Source: an uncultured Draconibacterium sp.
Lineage (GTDB): Bacteria > Bacteroidota > Bacteroidia > Bacteroidales > Prolixibacteraceae
Length of the DNA stretch: 64,000 nucleotides
NCBI RefSeq assembly: GCF_913063105.1
Contig: NZ_CAJXYQ010000006.1
Location: 248,001-312,000, forward strand
Direction of reading: 5' to 3'
The notes under the pieces were generated by a model. It worked only from the letters and a program-made list of their open reading frames with translations. It searched no databases and was not told where the DNA came from. Each line of letters begins with the position of its first letter. Position 1 is the stretch's first letter. This document shows positions 9,013 through 19,489 of this stretch, one piece after another. A program made the position numbers and the translations under genes.

Positions 9013-12000
9013 CTATTCTACTCCCCATAACCTATTTGGTTCCGACCCCATTTCCAATAATAGTTCACCTCCTTTTAATAGCTCACTGGCCGGAAAAGAA
9101 AAAGTATTTAATACTTTTCCATTTAACATTGCGCTTTGCACATATATATTTTTACGTGATACATTTTTGGCTTCAATGGTAAACTTTTCGCCCCTGTTAT
9201 ACTGTTGCCCAAGGTTAATTTCTACCTTTTCAAACAGAGGACTTCCAATCTCATAAACAGGTTGAACACGGCAACCTCCATCGGTTTGAAACAGCCCCAA
9301 AGAAACCATTATAAACCAGGCACTCATCTGTCCCTGGTCCTCGTCACCCAAATAAGCATTTGCCAGTCCATATCCATAATAACGGTCAATAATCGAGCGA
9401 CTCCATTTTTGTGTTAGCCACGGTTTGCCAACCCAGTTAAATAAATATGAAAAATGCATGCTTTGCTGGTTCCCCTGTATTACCGGATAATTCCAGTACT
9501 GGTCGTTTTTACCATTGTAGCGTGTTATATCACTTTCGGCAAAGCCCCAGTTTAATCGTTCAATAAAACGTTCTTTGCCAATAGCTTGTGCCAATGCCGG
9601 TACATCTTGCGGAACAAAATAAGTAAGCTGCCAGGCATTCCCTTCTACATAATGATGATTTGCACCTGATTTATAAGGATCAAAATCTGTCATCCATTTT
9701 CCCCTTGAGTCTTTTAATCGGGCATAGCCACTTTCTCTGTCAATTACATTCTTCCAATAATAACCACGTTTTAGAAATGTTTTGTAATCATTTTCTTTCC
9801 CCAATGCCTTGGCAAATTGCGACACCGTCCAATCATCAAAAGAATATTCGAGTGTATTTGAAAAGCGTCCTTTGTCATAGGGTACATATTTGTATTTCAG
9901 ATAATGCTCCAAATCACGGTTCCCGGCGAATCCACCACCTACATTACTAGCCTTTGTTGTCTGCATTTTTTTACAGGCTTCATATGCCAATTCAACGTCA
10001 TAGTCGCGAATTCCCATTTGGTAAGCTCCTACAATTAAAGGAATTTCATGCTCTGCAACCATCACTGGAATATATTCCATCCCGGCAGGTCCTTTTGCCA
10101 GCCAACCATTGGTTTTATACATTGCCAGTTGTGAGTTTACCCATCGGTTGCTCCATTCAGGGGTTACAAGGTTCCAAAACTGGTTCAGGTTCCAGAAGGT
10201 ATTCCAAAAAGCATCACAACCCAATGCCGGTGAATCAGGATTCTCCAATTCCTGCAAGTTTTCATCGGGACCGATCCATTGACCGTTAACATCACTAAAA
10301 ATATTTCGGCTACATAAAGAGCGGTACATATTGTTATAAAAACGCATTTTCTCGCGGGCGTCGTTGCTTTTTATTTTAACCCGTTCCAACAGGTCATTCC
10401 ATACAGCCACATGGTTTTCCCTTACCGCTTCAAAATCCCATTGAAACGGGTCACTGATTTCGGTGGACAGATTTTCTATCGCATTTTCAATACTTACATA
10501 CGACAAACCAGTTCGAACCTGTACCACATTATTTTCTTTTGTTTCGAATTCAACAAAAGCACCTGCATCTTCAACAGTTTCCATTTCCAATCTGGTTTTA
10601 CCTCTCACAATACCGTCCTCTGTCCAGAAGCCTATTTCTTTAATTGGTTGGTCAAACTCGGCAACAAAATGTACAATATAATCCTGGTTTATTCCTCCTG
10701 CCCAGGTATTGGGAGAATGGTGCCTGCTGTAACCCACAACCTGATTTTCCCCGATTTTCTCTATTTTAAAGCTTTTAATCATGTAACTGTATTCAGCTGG
10801 AATTTTCAAGTCAATCATCACCCGTGAACCTTCCCTGTTTTTTGGAAAAGTATAACGCTGAAATCCACAGCGGGTAGTTGAGGTCAGTTCAGCAGTAATA
10901 TCATAATCGGTTAAATCTGCTTTGTAATAACCAAGTGGTGCCTCTTCGGTTTCTTTATTTAACCGCGAACGGTATCCTTCATCCGGATTGTACTGGTCTC
11001 CCATTTGGATTTGTAGTTCGCCGTTTGTTGGCATAAATCCAAGGCCAGCCATAGTCCACTCGTGAATATGGCTAAATGTTCCAACTGTTTCAAAAATAGG
11101 ATCGTAACCGGCTTGCCAACCTGCATCCTGGTTATCGGGACTTAGTTTTACCATACTAAAAGGCATCCATGGTCCGGGAGCAATCATCCAACGCGAATGG
11201 GCTGTTCCAATTTTTGTATTCACATAACCTGCTGCTGATTGTATTTTTTTGGGCTCCCGTACTATTTTACCCGATTGTATGATTTCACCGTTCAAACTGA
11301 TTTCGTATTTACTTTTTACTTTTTTCGAAACAGCAGGCATGGGCGCTTCAAAAATATAGCGCCCTTTTTCGATTGTCTCTTCAAAAATTTGATCACCGTC
11401 AACCAAAACTTTTAGTTTGGGTAAGCCGTTGATGTGTTCAACATCAACCAACAGTGGCTGAAAATTCCCATACTCAGTTTTTAATTCATATTCAGCTGAT
11501 TTTACATTTCTCAAAAATACATCCCGGTTATCGCTGAGTTGCACATTTGCCGGCCCCTCTATTCTCACCTGGTCGAATAAAAGCCATGAGCCTTGAATAG
11601 TAGTTAGTGATATTTGGTTTCCGCCGGTTTTTAACAAATCAGAAGGAATTGGATGTTCAATTAAATACTCCTGCCCTTCTCCTGAATTATCTTCAAGGGT
11701 ATTTATCCCGGAGCCTTTTGGTAAATGAAAATTAAACTGTTTTTGGTTCACAGTTATCTTAAAAACAGGAGCCTCCTCTGAGTTGATTTCATACAGGTCG
11801 ACTACCAGTTTCCACTCTTTGTTTTTTGGCAATTTTTCAATTCCAAAAAGAATATTTAAAGTGTGGGTTCGCCAGCCTGAAGTAGACCATGTTCCACCCC
11901 ACTGGTCAAGTGGGCCGGGCAGAACATATGGAAAATCCGATTTCTCTTTCGATGCTCCGATCAAATAGAATTTGTCCTCCCATCCAAAATCATTTTCAAT

Positions 12001-12147
12001 AAAATTGGCATAATTATCAGGTGCCAAAGCAAATTCAGCACAACTGTTATCTGCTGCCCCTATTTGCCAGATAACTGTATTTTCAGTCTGACAACCCTGC
12101 CAGATTAATCCGGATAATATTAGTAGAAATAAAAATTTGTATTTCAT
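9013..12147 (-). CDS. GH92 alpha-mannosidase lipoprotein with N-terminal binding domain
   Basis: Exo-acting alpha-mannosidase of glycoside hydrolase family 92 (Ca-dependent, usually alpha-1,2 or alpha-1,3). The start chosen is the ATG 1 base after the upstream stop; it gives a lipoprotein signal with Cys19 (LSGLIWQGC), whereas longer frames do not. Residues about 25-200 resemble the beta-sandwich of polysaccharide lyase family 4-type proteins and may bind carbohydrate. The GH92 body starts near residue 310 (GYVNTKIGTAHSRWM) and carries HIHEWTMAGLGFMPTNG and the acidic GDEDQGQMSAWF motif that supplies the catalytic base in the family. It is the last gene of the mannoside operon and 1044 residues long, larger than the second GH92 because of the extra domain. 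Confidence 0.9.
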   Translation of the reverse strand: MKYKFLFLLILSGLIWQGCQTENTVIWQIGAADNSCAEFALAPDNYANFIENDFGWEDKFYLIGASKEKSDFPYVLPGPLDQWGGTWSTSGWRTHTLNILFGIEKLPKNKEWKLVVDLYEINSEEAPVFKITVNQKQFNFHLPKGSGINTLEDNSGEGQEYLIEHPIPSDLLKTGGNQISLTTIQGSWLLFDQVRIEGPANVQLSDNRDVFLRNVKSAEYELKTEYGNFQPLLVDVEHINGLPKLKVLVDGDQIFEETIEKGRYIFEAPMPAVSKKVKSKYEISLNGEIIQSGKIVREPKKIQSAAGYVNTKIGTAHSRWMIAPGPWMPFSMVKLSPDNQDAGWQAGYDPIFETVGTFSHIHEWTMAGLGFMPTNGELQIQMGDQYNPDEGYRSRLNKETEEAPLGYYKADLTDYDITAELTSTTRCGFQRYTFPKNREGSRVMIDLKIPAEYSYMIKSFKIEKIGENQVVGYSRHHSPNTWAGGINQDYIVHFVAEFDQPIKEIGFWTEDGIVRGKTRLEMETVEDAGAFVEFETKENNVVQVRTGLSYVSIENAIENLSTEISDPFQWDFEAVRENHVAVWNDLLERVKIKSNDAREKMRFYNNMYRSLCSRNIFSDVNGQWIGPDENLQELENPDSPALGCDAFWNTFWNLNQFWNLVTPEWSNRWVNSQLAMYKTNGWLAKGPAGMEYIPVMVAEHEIPLIVGAYQMGIRDYDVELAYEACKKMQTTKASNVGGGFAGNRDLEHYLKYKYVPYDKGRFSNTLEYSFDDWTVSQFAKALGKENDYKTFLKRGYYWKNVIDRESGYARLKDSRGKWMTDFDPYKSGANHHYVEGNAWQLTYFVPQDVPALAQAIGKERFIERLNWGFAESDITRYNGKNDQYWNYPVIQGNQQSMHFSYLFNWVGKPWLTQKWSRSIIDRYYGYGLANAYLGDEDQGQMSAWFIMVSLGLFQTDGGCRVQPVYEIGSPLFEKVEINLGQQYNRGEKFTIEAKNVSRKNIYVQSAMLNGKVLNTFSFPASELLKGGELLLEMGSEPNRLWGVE

Positions 12148-12148
12148 T

Positions 12149-13456
12149 TTACTTACTGTTTTCGTTTGCCCAGTCATAAAACATTTCAATGGATTTTGCC
12201 AAAACTCCTGCTGAACCTTTAAAATCGGAAGAGCCTGCAGGAGTTCCATCAATTTTATACCATTCGTAAAAACCATTGTTTACTACGACACGATTAAACA
12301 TCGGTTGTGCCAACTCATAAGCCTCTTCAACATAACCGTTAGCAATTAATTGTTGAATCATTCGTCCACCAAACCAGGTCCAATCTCCTCCATTTTGATA
12401 CTCATATGGTTTTGAAATATTTTCCGCCAACACCTCTTCAGGATAGGGTGGATAAAGTGTTAATCCGATTGAAGGTGCTCCCGATAATTTTACATTCTTT
12501 TTCATTTGTTCCAGCACAATTAAAATTTCTTCTTTATTCAGAACTCCTGCTTCAATGGCCACTGCTGTTCCTCCATGAAAGTGAATTTTATTTTCATCAA
12601 AAGAATCGGGAAATGGAGAATTTCCATTGATGTATCTGTGTGGAATAAATTTTTTGTTTTGTGAATCCCAAAGATGCATCCTAATTTTATGTAAGGATTC
12701 ATTAGCCATATGTTCTAAAGCTTCCTTTTCGTCCTGTTTATTTGCTAATTCAGCGAGGTTTTTTAACGCTATCACAAACATTGCATTGTCATAAACATCC
12801 ATACTCCAATGAGTTAGACTATCAACATCTACAACAGCACCACCCTCAACCTGAACATCTCCCCAGTCAAACGTTGTTGCACCAATTAACAGACCATGAA
12901 TCGAAGAATATCTTTCTTCGATAAGAAAAACATAAGCTTTGAAAATTCTGTCCCAAACGGTGATTCCGGCAACCTCCTCTTCAAGAATACTTCTGTCACC
13001 GGTTTTTTGAATGTACTTATAAATGGCCTGAATTAAAGAAGTTTCCTGGTCGGTTTCCACTGTATTTTTAAAGCCGACATGACCGGGGGCGGTTTTTGAA
13101 TAATAGGGATTTGGATCATTCCACGTAAAACCTTCCTTCGGGACAAAACCATCTAACAGCTCACCATTTTCCTGCTGAAAATGGAAAAACATCAACAGGT
13201 TTTCCCTTATTATATTAGTATCATATTCCTGGCACGAAAGTTCTATAAAGGTATTTAAATCCCGGGCCCATACCATTTGATAACCAGTGCCTGCATAAAA
13301 TCCCCTTCTCATTAAATTCCTGGCCATACTGTCTACTTTTACCATAGTCTTGTCTGCAAGTATTTTTGCAGCCAGTTTTTTATTGGTTTTTTGCTCCGAT
13401 GAACAGGCAATCAAAAAAAATACGATGGATATCATAAGAATATTTATTATCCTCAT
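12149..13456 (-). CDS. Six-hairpin glycosidase-like lipoprotein (copy A)
   Basis: Predicted (alpha/alpha)6-barrel glycoside hydrolase, exported as a lipoprotein (lipobox VFFLIAC, Cys18; ATG at 13456 preferred over 13498 because it gives a compact signal). Motifs shared with its paralogue at 15301-16608 include WARDLNTFIELS, the NTVETDQETSLIQA acidic segment, FDWGDVQ, and [17 protein letters not shown] near the C-terminus; the paired acidic residues would suit an inverting hydrolase. I cannot assign a GH number: the WxRD and WFGGR motifs recall the GH37/GH63/GH78-like superfamily. Operon position between ManA and GH92 implies action on a mannoside or a glucose-capped mannoside. Confidence 0.72.
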   Translation of the reverse strand: MRIINILMISIVFFLIACSSEQKTNKKLAAKILADKTMVKVDSMARNLMRRGFYAGTGYQMVWARDLNTFIELSCQEYDTNIIRENLLMFFHFQQENGELLDGFVPKEGFTWNDPNPYYSKTAPGHVGFKNTVETDQETSLIQAIYKYIQKTGDRSILEEEVAGITVWDRIFKAYVFLIEERYSSIHGLLIGATTFDWGDVQVEGGAVVDVDSLTHWSMDVYDNAMFVIALKNLAELANKQDEKEALEHMANESLHKIRMHLWDSQNKKFIPHRYINGNSPFPDSFDENKIHFHGGTAVAIEAGVLNKEEILIVLEQMKKNVKLSGAPSIGLTLYPPYPEEVLAENISKPYEYQNGGDWTWFGGRMIQQLIANGYVEEAYELAQPMFNRVVVNNGFYEWYKIDGTPAGSSDFKGSAGVLAKSIEMFYDWANENSK

Positions 13457-13534
13457 TTCTGAATTTTTATTGTTTTGCTTCTGGCAGTTTGACGACATTT
13501 TTTAAATCCATTTTTATAAGCCTTGTTAATCAAT

Positions 13535-15304
13535 TTATTTGACAAAAGCTTTCACTATCATGGCTACATTATCCGATTCATTTATAATTTCATACGAACC
13601 TGCGGCTGCCGGAACGACAAAAGTTTCGGCATAATTAAATCGTTGTTTTGCCCCGTTTTTCGTTTCAATTATAATACTTGTACCTTCTACCAAACTAAGT
13701 ACATGGCATTTGTTTTTTGTTTGAATCTTAACATTGGTATTGACATGAATGCGGTGCACATCGTATAAATGTTTTTTGTGTGTTGGCAAGTGAAAAAGTT
13801 CCCATCCATCTCCTCGTTCAATAAGTTTTGGTTTTGAAATCAGGTTCTTTTTTACATATTCTCCTTTTCTTTCAAAACACAGATTTTCCATACCTCTTTC
13901 AATATTAATCGGGCGTGGTTTACCATCCAAATCCAAACGAAGCCAATCGTATAATTTAAAAGTAAAAATATAGGGTGTTGAACTGATTTCCAGCACGAGG
14001 TTATTGATTCCCGAACCATGAATTGTTCCCGGTGGAATCAGAAATAAATCGTGTTTTTTTGCAGTATGCTTTTGTACATATTTGCCTACTTCCAATTCAG
14101 TTTTATTCTGATAACTTTCAGTTAAAGCCTTCCTAAATTCCTTTGGCTCAATATTATCCTGAAAGCCCAAATAAACATCCGCATCGTTCTTTGTATCCAG
14201 AATATAATAGGTTTCTTCCTGCGTAAAATCCTCGTTAAAATGCTTTTTTGTGTATGCTTTGTGAGGGTGACACTGAATGGAAAGATTTCCACCATCGAAG
14301 GTATCCAGAAAATCAAAACGAATCGGGAATTCCACACCATATTCCTGAAAAGCTTCACCCAAAACATTTTCTGCTTCCTGAAACATCAGCGTATCAAACG
14401 ACACCTCTGCAACTTTGCCTGAGCTTTCAAAAAGCAAACCATTTTCAGGGACTATCAGCTCGAACGACCAGGCGTAATTTGGGACATTTTTATTTAAACC
14501 TTTGATTTTGTCGATGCTCCATTTTCCGCCCCAGGCACCTGGTTCAAACCATGGTCGAACACGAAAAACATTCTCACTGATTTCTTTTAATCCATTTCTT
14601 AAATCGTCGCCTTTTAACCAGCTTATTTCATCGGGCCGTTGTTCATCAATAACAATATCTACTTTTGGTAAAAGTTGTTGCTTTTGCTTGTTCATTAATA
14701 TCCAATCGACAAAATAAAAGCGCTTGTACATGGGTTTTATTTCATCCGGTTTTACAGCACCAATATTTGTAAGCGATTTTGCCCTTGCTCTAAATTGCAA
14801 TTCATTTTTGGGTAAATCAATATAAACCAAAAAACCTTGAATTCCTGTTAGGCTTGCACCTACTCCATAAATGATGTTTAAATCTGATTTTTTGCTCAGG
14901 CTAATCTCTTTCAATTTTTTGATTTGAAAAAAATCAACTAAATCCAAGGTTGTTCGTGTCCCAAAAATAGGATCGTCTCCTCCTAAAAATGGTTCAATTA
15001 TACTATCAATTTCAGATTCCGGTTTTAAAGTTTTAGCAATATTTATCCAGTTGGTGTTTATTCCTTTTATTCTGAATTCAAATTCTAACTTTTCCCGAAT
15101 GTTTTCATAAAATACTCCCTGGTATCCATCAATAAGCACTGTTTTGTAATTCGAAAGTTTTGCTGCAAGCTTTTCAAATCCTGTATGAATTTTCCCTTCA
15201 CCTAATGAGTAAGTTGGGTATAATCCATATTCTCCAACAATTTCTTTTTCCTTTTGAGCCGGCATTAAAAACTGGCTCGAATTTCTCCAATCCGTTTTTA
15301 TCAT
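13535..15304 (-). CDS. manA: Class I mannose-6-phosphate isomerase with extra N-terminal kinase-like domain
   Basis: Zinc enzyme interconverting mannose-6-phosphate and fructose-6-phosphate in the cytoplasm. The cupin half (about residues 240-589) carries the type I signatures [10 protein letters not shown] (Gln and His metal ligands) and [20 protein letters not shown] (second His and catalytic region). Preceding it, residues about 40-210 look like a nucleoside/uridine-kinase-type alpha/beta domain ([12 protein letters not shown], then [19 protein letters not shown]) but without a GxxxxGK[ST] Walker A loop. At 589 residues it is about 200 longer than E. coli ManA. Its start codon overlaps the stop of the upstream glycosidase gene (ATGA), implying translational coupling and an obligate role in the mannose pathway. 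Confidence 0.85.
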   Translation of the reverse strand: MIKTDWRNSSQFLMPAQKEKEIVGEYGLYPTYSLGEGKIHTGFEKLAAKLSNYKTVLIDGYQGVFYENIREKLEFEFRIKGINTNWINIAKTLKPESEIDSIIEPFLGGDDPIFGTRTTLDLVDFFQIKKLKEISLSKKSDLNIIYGVGASLTGIQGFLVYIDLPKNELQFRARAKSLTNIGAVKPDEIKPMYKRFYFVDWILMNKQKQQLLPKVDIVIDEQRPDEISWLKGDDLRNGLKEISENVFRVRPWFEPGAWGGKWSIDKIKGLNKNVPNYAWSFELIVPENGLLFESSGKVAEVSFDTLMFQEAENVLGEAFQEYGVEFPIRFDFLDTFDGGNLSIQCHPHKAYTKKHFNEDFTQEETYYILDTKNDADVYLGFQDNIEPKEFRKALTESYQNKTELEVGKYVQKHTAKKHDLFLIPPGTIHGSGINNLVLEISSTPYIFTFKLYDWLRLDLDGKPRPINIERGMENLCFERKGEYVKKNLISKPKLIERGDGWELFHLPTHKKHLYDVHRIHVNTNVKIQTKNKCHVLSLVEGTSIIIETKNGAKQRFNYAETFVVPAAAGSYEIINESDNVAMIVKAFVK

Positions 15305-16608
15305 TGTTTGTTTTCTTCAGCAAATTTCTCGAACATTAAAATGGCCTTATAAAGTACTCCTGCCGATCCCCGAAAAGTCCCCGAACCTTCAGGTTCATTT
15401 TGAACTGTGTACCACTCATAAAATCCATCGTTATCCTTCACTCGTTTTACCATGGGCTGAATATGATCATAAGCCTCTTCCACAAATCCATTTTTGATTA
15501 GTTGCTGAATCATACGCCCTCCAAACCAGGTCCAGTCGCCACCATTTTGGTAACCATAAGGATACATACCTTTGTTCTCGAAGGCCCATTCGGGGTATGG
15601 GGGATACATCGTCAATCCAATCGAACCCGCTCCCGATGCTTTAACATTCGCTACCATTTTTTCCAGCGATATTTTTATTTGTTCCGATGAAAGCAATCCG
15701 GCTTCAATGGCAACGGCTGTCCCGCCATGGTAGTAAATTTCGTTTTCGTTAAAATCATCCGGATAGGGCGAACCATCTAAATAAACATGAGGAATAAACT
15801 TGTTGTTTTTATCGTCCCACAAATATTTCATGGTATTTTTTGCAATCTTATTACGAACAGGTTCCCATTTTTCTTTTGTTGCAGGAATTATTTCCATCAT
15901 ATTGTCAAGAGCAATTATAAGCATTGCATTGTCGTAAATATCCAAACAGAATTTACTGTCATCCGTTATAAAAACTCCCCATGGATGACTATGCTGAACA
16001 TCGCCCCAGTCAGCCGTGGTAGCTCCCCAAATCAAACCATATTCTTCACTCCAACGATGGTTTAATAAAAATTCCATCGACCATTCCATTCTTTCAGCAA
16101 CAGTTTTATCTCCTATATCTTCTCCCAGAAATTCTGTATCTCCGGTCTTTTTTACATACTTGTAAACCGCCTGAACCAATGATGTTTCATGATCTGTTTC
16201 AACTGTATTTTTATGCCCTGCATAGTTTGGTTCCAGGTCGGTAAAAATATATTGGTATCCACCCTCGGATTGTTTTGCTTTTTCCCTGGGAATAAAACCA
16301 TCTATTATATTACCGTCTTCTCTTTGCAAACGAAAGAATACACGCAGGTTTTCCTTTAGAGTTTCTTTGGGATAAACTTCTGCTGATAATTCAATAAAAG
16401 TATTGTAATCCCGAATCCAAACCTCACCATAACCATCGCCCGCATTAAAACCCGTTTTAACAATTTCCAATGCTTTGGTTTTGGTGAATGCAAAATATTC
16501 GTTGGCTTTGATTTGGTCTTTTAAGTCGGGTGATTGTTCCTTTTTGGGAGTTTTGTTTGTGCAGGCTGCCAAATATAGAATGATGATTAATAATGTTGTT
16601 AGTTTCAT
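15301..16608 (-). CDS. Six-hairpin glycosidase-like lipoprotein (copy B)
   Basis: Paralogue of the product of 12149-13456: 435 residues with the lipoprotein signal [16 protein letters not shown] (Cys16). It shares [46 protein letters not shown] and [18 protein letters not shown] periplasmic or surface glycoside hydrolase is inferred; the GH family is unassigned. Its stop overlaps the manA start by 4 bases. Upstream, the 432-bp gap to the next operon gene holds the GIY-YIG element, whereas other gaps in this operon are mostly 1-20 bases. Two similar enzymes in one operon suggest different linkages in the same glycan. Confidence 0.72.
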   Translation of the reverse strand: MKLTTLLIIILYLAACTNKTPKKEQSPDLKDQIKANEYFAFTKTKALEIVKTGFNAGDGYGEVWIRDYNTFIELSAEVYPKETLKENLRVFFRLQREDGNIIDGFIPREKAKQSEGGYQYIFTDLEPNYAGHKNTVETDHETSLVQAVYKYVKKTGDTEFLGEDIGDKTVAERMEWSMEFLLNHRWSEEYGLIWGATTADWGDVQHSHPWGVFITDDSKFCLDIYDNAMLIIALDNMMEIIPATKEKWEPVRNKIAKNTMKYLWDDKNNKFIPHVYLDGSPYPDDFNENEIYYHGGTAVAIEAGLLSSEQIKISLEKMVANVKASGAGSIGLTMYPPYPEWAFENKGMYPYGYQNGGDWTWFGGRMIQQLIKNGFVEEAYDHIQPMVKRVKDNDGFYEWYTVQNEPEGSGTFRGSAGVLYKAILMFEKFAEENKQ

Positions 16609-16640
16609 CTTATTATTATTTTCAATGTTATAATTTATGG

Positions 16641-17026
16641 TGTCATTTCGACGAGTTGGCGAGGAGAAATCTGTTTCTATAATGTATCATAAATTCTTTC
16701 ATTCAGAAATTCTAAATTAGGATTGAATTCTTTTATCAGCTTTTCCTTTTTCTCTCGTCTCCATTTTTTTATTTGTTTTTCTCTTTTTATTGCATCTTCT
16801 ATGTCTTGAAAATGTTCATAATAAATTAAGAAGTTGCAATTATATTTCTGAGTGAATCCCGGTATTAAGCTGTACTCATGCTCATAAGTCCTTCTTCGTA
16901 AATCGTTGGTAACTCCAATATAGAGAACTGTTTTATTTTTGATAGTTACGATATACACGAAGTAATTATGGTCTCTCATCCTAATAATGTTGAAGATTTC
17001 TCAGTCGTTCCTTCTTCGAAATGACA
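16641..17026. mobile_element. GIY-YIG unit bounded by inverted repeats (REP-like)
   Basis: A compact 386-bp unit: a left arm at 16641-16672, the GIY-YIG gene, and a right arm at 16994-17026 in inverted orientation. The arms share the outer 11 bases TGTCATTTCGA and the inner GAGAAATCT, with about three quarters identity over 32-33 positions; each arm can also form a weak ATTTC/GAAAT stem. The gene stop is 4 bases from the left arm and its start 14 bases from the right arm. No target duplication was seen. The unit lies inside an otherwise tight operon, which suggests insertion. Arms of this type resemble dispersed palindromes of Bacteroidota (from memory, not checked). Confidence 0.6.
16677..16979 (-). 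CDS. GIY-YIG nuclease-domain protein (UPF0213-like)
   Basis: A 100-residue single-domain protein of the GIY-YIG superfamily. The first motif is present as YFVYIVTIKN followed by LYIGVTNDLRRRTYEHE at about residues 20-36, giving the Y-YIG core and the catalytic Arg; a conserved Glu and Lys/Arg follow in the IKREKQIKKWRREKKEKLI helix. Such proteins are usually annotated as excinuclease-like with unknown function. The gene fills almost all the space between two inverted repeats, so it may act on those repeats, but no activity is shown. It is inserted in the mannoside operon in the same orientation and may not belong to that pathway. Confidence 0.85.
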   Translation of the reverse strand: MRDHNYFVYIVTIKNKTVLYIGVTNDLRRRTYEHEYSLIPGFTQKYNCNFLIYYEHFQDIEDAIKREKQIKKWRREKKEKLIKEFNPNLEFLNERIYDTL

Positions 17027-17040
17027 ATACATCATTAAAT

Positions 17041-19470
17041 CTAATGGTCACTCATTGAAGGAGGAGGAGTTTCTACTCCCCAGTTCTTATTGGGTGCTGC
17101 ACCCATCGTAAATTTTAATGTTCCTCCTTTTAAAAGTTCAGATCGTTTAATCCAGCATAATTCTATGTTGCTTTTGTTGAACTGCACATCCTGAACATAT
17201 CTATTTTCTGATGAATTATTTTCTGTTTGAATTACCAAAGTTTTTTCAGGACTATTCTCCAACCGAATGGTAACTTTTTTAAACAAAGGACTTCCAAACT
17301 GAAAGGTAGGATTAGCATTGGCATGCCCCTGCACATCAAACAAACCAAGTGCATTCATCACAAACCAGGCACCTAATTGTCCCTGATCTTCATCCTGCCC
17401 GTAACCATAGCCATGTAACGACTCCGTTCCATAAAATTCATCACAAATGGTTCGGGTCCATTTTTGTGTTAGCCAGGGTTTGCCCGAATAATTAAACAAC
17501 CACGATTGATGCAAACAAGGTTGATTTCCCTGATTGTATAAAGTTTGAACTCCCGAGAAACTATCAATCTCTTTACCTCCACCGAATAAAGATTTCCGGC
17601 TTTCCTCAAAAGTAGTTTCCAGTCTTTCGTTGAATAAATCCAATCCCATTTTATTAATCAGTCCTGCAGGATCATGGGGAATAAACCATGTAAACTGGTA
17701 TGCATTTCCTTCCTGAAATCCGTCCCATGCCTTTAGTGGATCAAAATCTTTGATAAACTCACCGTCCGGTAGTTTTGGCCTGATAAATTTTGTTTCCTGA
17801 TCAAAAATATTCTTCCAATAGTTTGCTTGATTCATCAGCTTCTCAAAATCTTCTTTTTTACCCAATTGTTTCGCCATTTGTGCAACGGCATAGGAACTGA
17901 AACAATATTCCAGGGTATGGGATGCTCCGAAATTGAAAGACCAGCCATTTGATATTATCGTATCTTCGTATGGAACGTATCCCAGGTTGATAAAACGATG
18001 CATATCGTATTTACCGTTTCCTAAATTTCTACCGCGATACTCAGTCTCATTTTTATGGGCAGCCCGGTAGCCGGTTTCCCAGTCAAAATCCCGAAATCCG
18101 CAATTGTATGCTCCTGCTATCAGCAATCCCTGAAAATTGGTTTGTACACCATTGGTATATGCTCCGGCTGCAACTCCGTCATGTAACCATCCTGTTTCTT
18201 TATAAAAATCGATATTGGATTGTAGATATTGTTGAAAATAACCGGGATAAACCAGGAACCACAATTGACTTAAATTCCAGAAACCACCCCACATTCCGTC
18301 TGTATTAAAGTGATTGTATTTGGGCTTTCCATTTTTATCCAAAGGAATTTGACCTGTTCCATCACCATTTAATTTGTACTGTCCATTCACATCACTTGCC
18401 AGGCCCCGACCTAAAAGAGCATGGTAAAGACCGGTATAAAATTTGGTTTTGTTGATCGCATTTTCGTCATCTACCTGAATTCTTCCCAACATCTTATTCC
18501 ATTTATTTGTAGCCATTTTATGAACTTCATCAAATGTGACATTTGTTGCTTCTGTTTCCAGGTTTAACCTCGCATTTTCAATGCTGCAATAGGACAAACC
18601 CACCTGCATTTCGATTACCTCGTTGGCCGAGGTATTGAAATTCAGAAATAGGCCGTTTTTAACTCCTTTGGTTTCAGTGCTGCTCTCTGCAATAATTGAC
18701 TCCACAAAGGTTCCTACACTTTCAGGAATTTTATTTAGCCTAGCCACAAAATACATTTTTACCCTGTTCCCGGGATCACAGAATTTTACATATTCCGGAT
18801 TAGTTTCAACATATCCTTCCACCTCACTTTCGTTTACCAATCGTGCATATGCTTTAGTTACATCACTGCTTTCGCCCTGTTTATGGCCAATGTCAAATAT
18901 TAAACGTGCTTCTTTTGATTCAGGAAAAGTATATCGATGAAAACCGACTCTTTCGGTAGCTGTTATTTCGGTTTTAATTCCATAATCTTTTAAGAAAACG
19001 GAATAATAACCCGGCTCAGCGTGTTCGTCCTTTTTGTCGAAACGCGAGCGATAACCATCATCAGGATTTTCCAGTGTACCCGGCACAATTTTAAGATTTC
19101 CTGTTGTTGGCATAACCACTACTCCACCAATCTGAAATTCGTGAAAATGGCCAAATCCTTCAATTGAATTATGCCGGTCATCATAACCACCGGGGAGCCA
19201 ACTGCCAATACTTTCGTAGGCATTGGTGTGCGGAGCCAGTTTGACCATTCCAAAAGGTAATGCTGCAGGGGTATAAAAAAACCAGCGGGCATGCACGGAA
19301 CCTATTTGCGGATCTACATATTGCACAGCATTATATGTTGGTTGAATATCTGATTCAGGTTGACAAGCTATCACATTCAAAAGTGTAATTGCAAACAAGC
19401 CTTTTAAGATTTTATACCCAAATAATTGTCCAATTTTCTTTATTTGAAACTGTATTATCCTTGTCCTCAT
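17041..19470 (-). CDS. GH92 alpha-mannosidase lipoprotein
   Basis: Second family 92 exo-alpha-mannosidase of the operon, 809 residues, without the extra N-terminal domain of its partner. A lipoprotein signal ends at Cys36 (LLNVIAC), and the GH92 body begins almost at once (AVQYVDPQIGSVHARWFF). Diagnostic segments are GFGHFHEFQIGGVVVMPTTG, the SLHGYGYGQDEDQGQLGAWF acidic motif near the C-terminus, and HTLEYCFSSYAVAQMAKQLG. It should act in the periplasm or at the surface, releasing mannose. It follows the ROK kinase gene by about 20 bases. Having two different GH92 enzymes in one operon is common in N-glycan or yeast-mannan loci of this phylum (established for Bacteroides). Confidence 0.9.
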   Translation of the reverse strand: MRTRIIQFQIKKIGQLFGYKILKGLFAITLLNVIACQPESDIQPTYNAVQYVDPQIGSVHARWFFYTPAALPFGMVKLAPHTNAYESIGSWLPGGYDDRHNSIEGFGHFHEFQIGGVVVMPTTGNLKIVPGTLENPDDGYRSRFDKKDEHAEPGYYSVFLKDYGIKTEITATERVGFHRYTFPESKEARLIFDIGHKQGESSDVTKAYARLVNESEVEGYVETNPEYVKFCDPGNRVKMYFVARLNKIPESVGTFVESIIAESSTETKGVKNGLFLNFNTSANEVIEMQVGLSYCSIENARLNLETEATNVTFDEVHKMATNKWNKMLGRIQVDDENAINKTKFYTGLYHALLGRGLASDVNGQYKLNGDGTGQIPLDKNGKPKYNHFNTDGMWGGFWNLSQLWFLVYPGYFQQYLQSNIDFYKETGWLHDGVAAGAYTNGVQTNFQGLLIAGAYNCGFRDFDWETGYRAAHKNETEYRGRNLGNGKYDMHRFINLGYVPYEDTIISNGWSFNFGASHTLEYCFSSYAVAQMAKQLGKKEDFEKLMNQANYWKNIFDQETKFIRPKLPDGEFIKDFDPLKAWDGFQEGNAYQFTWFIPHDPAGLINKMGLDLFNERLETTFEESRKSLFGGGKEIDSFSGVQTLYNQGNQPCLHQSWLFNYSGKPWLTQKWTRTICDEFYGTESLHGYGYGQDEDQGQLGAWFVMNALGLFDVQGHANANPTFQFGSPLFKKVTIRLENSPEKTLVIQTENNSSENRYVQDVQFNKSNIELCWIKRSELLKGGTLKFTMGAAPNKNWGVETPPPSMSDH

Positions 19471-19489
19471 TGTAATTTATTTTGAACTG

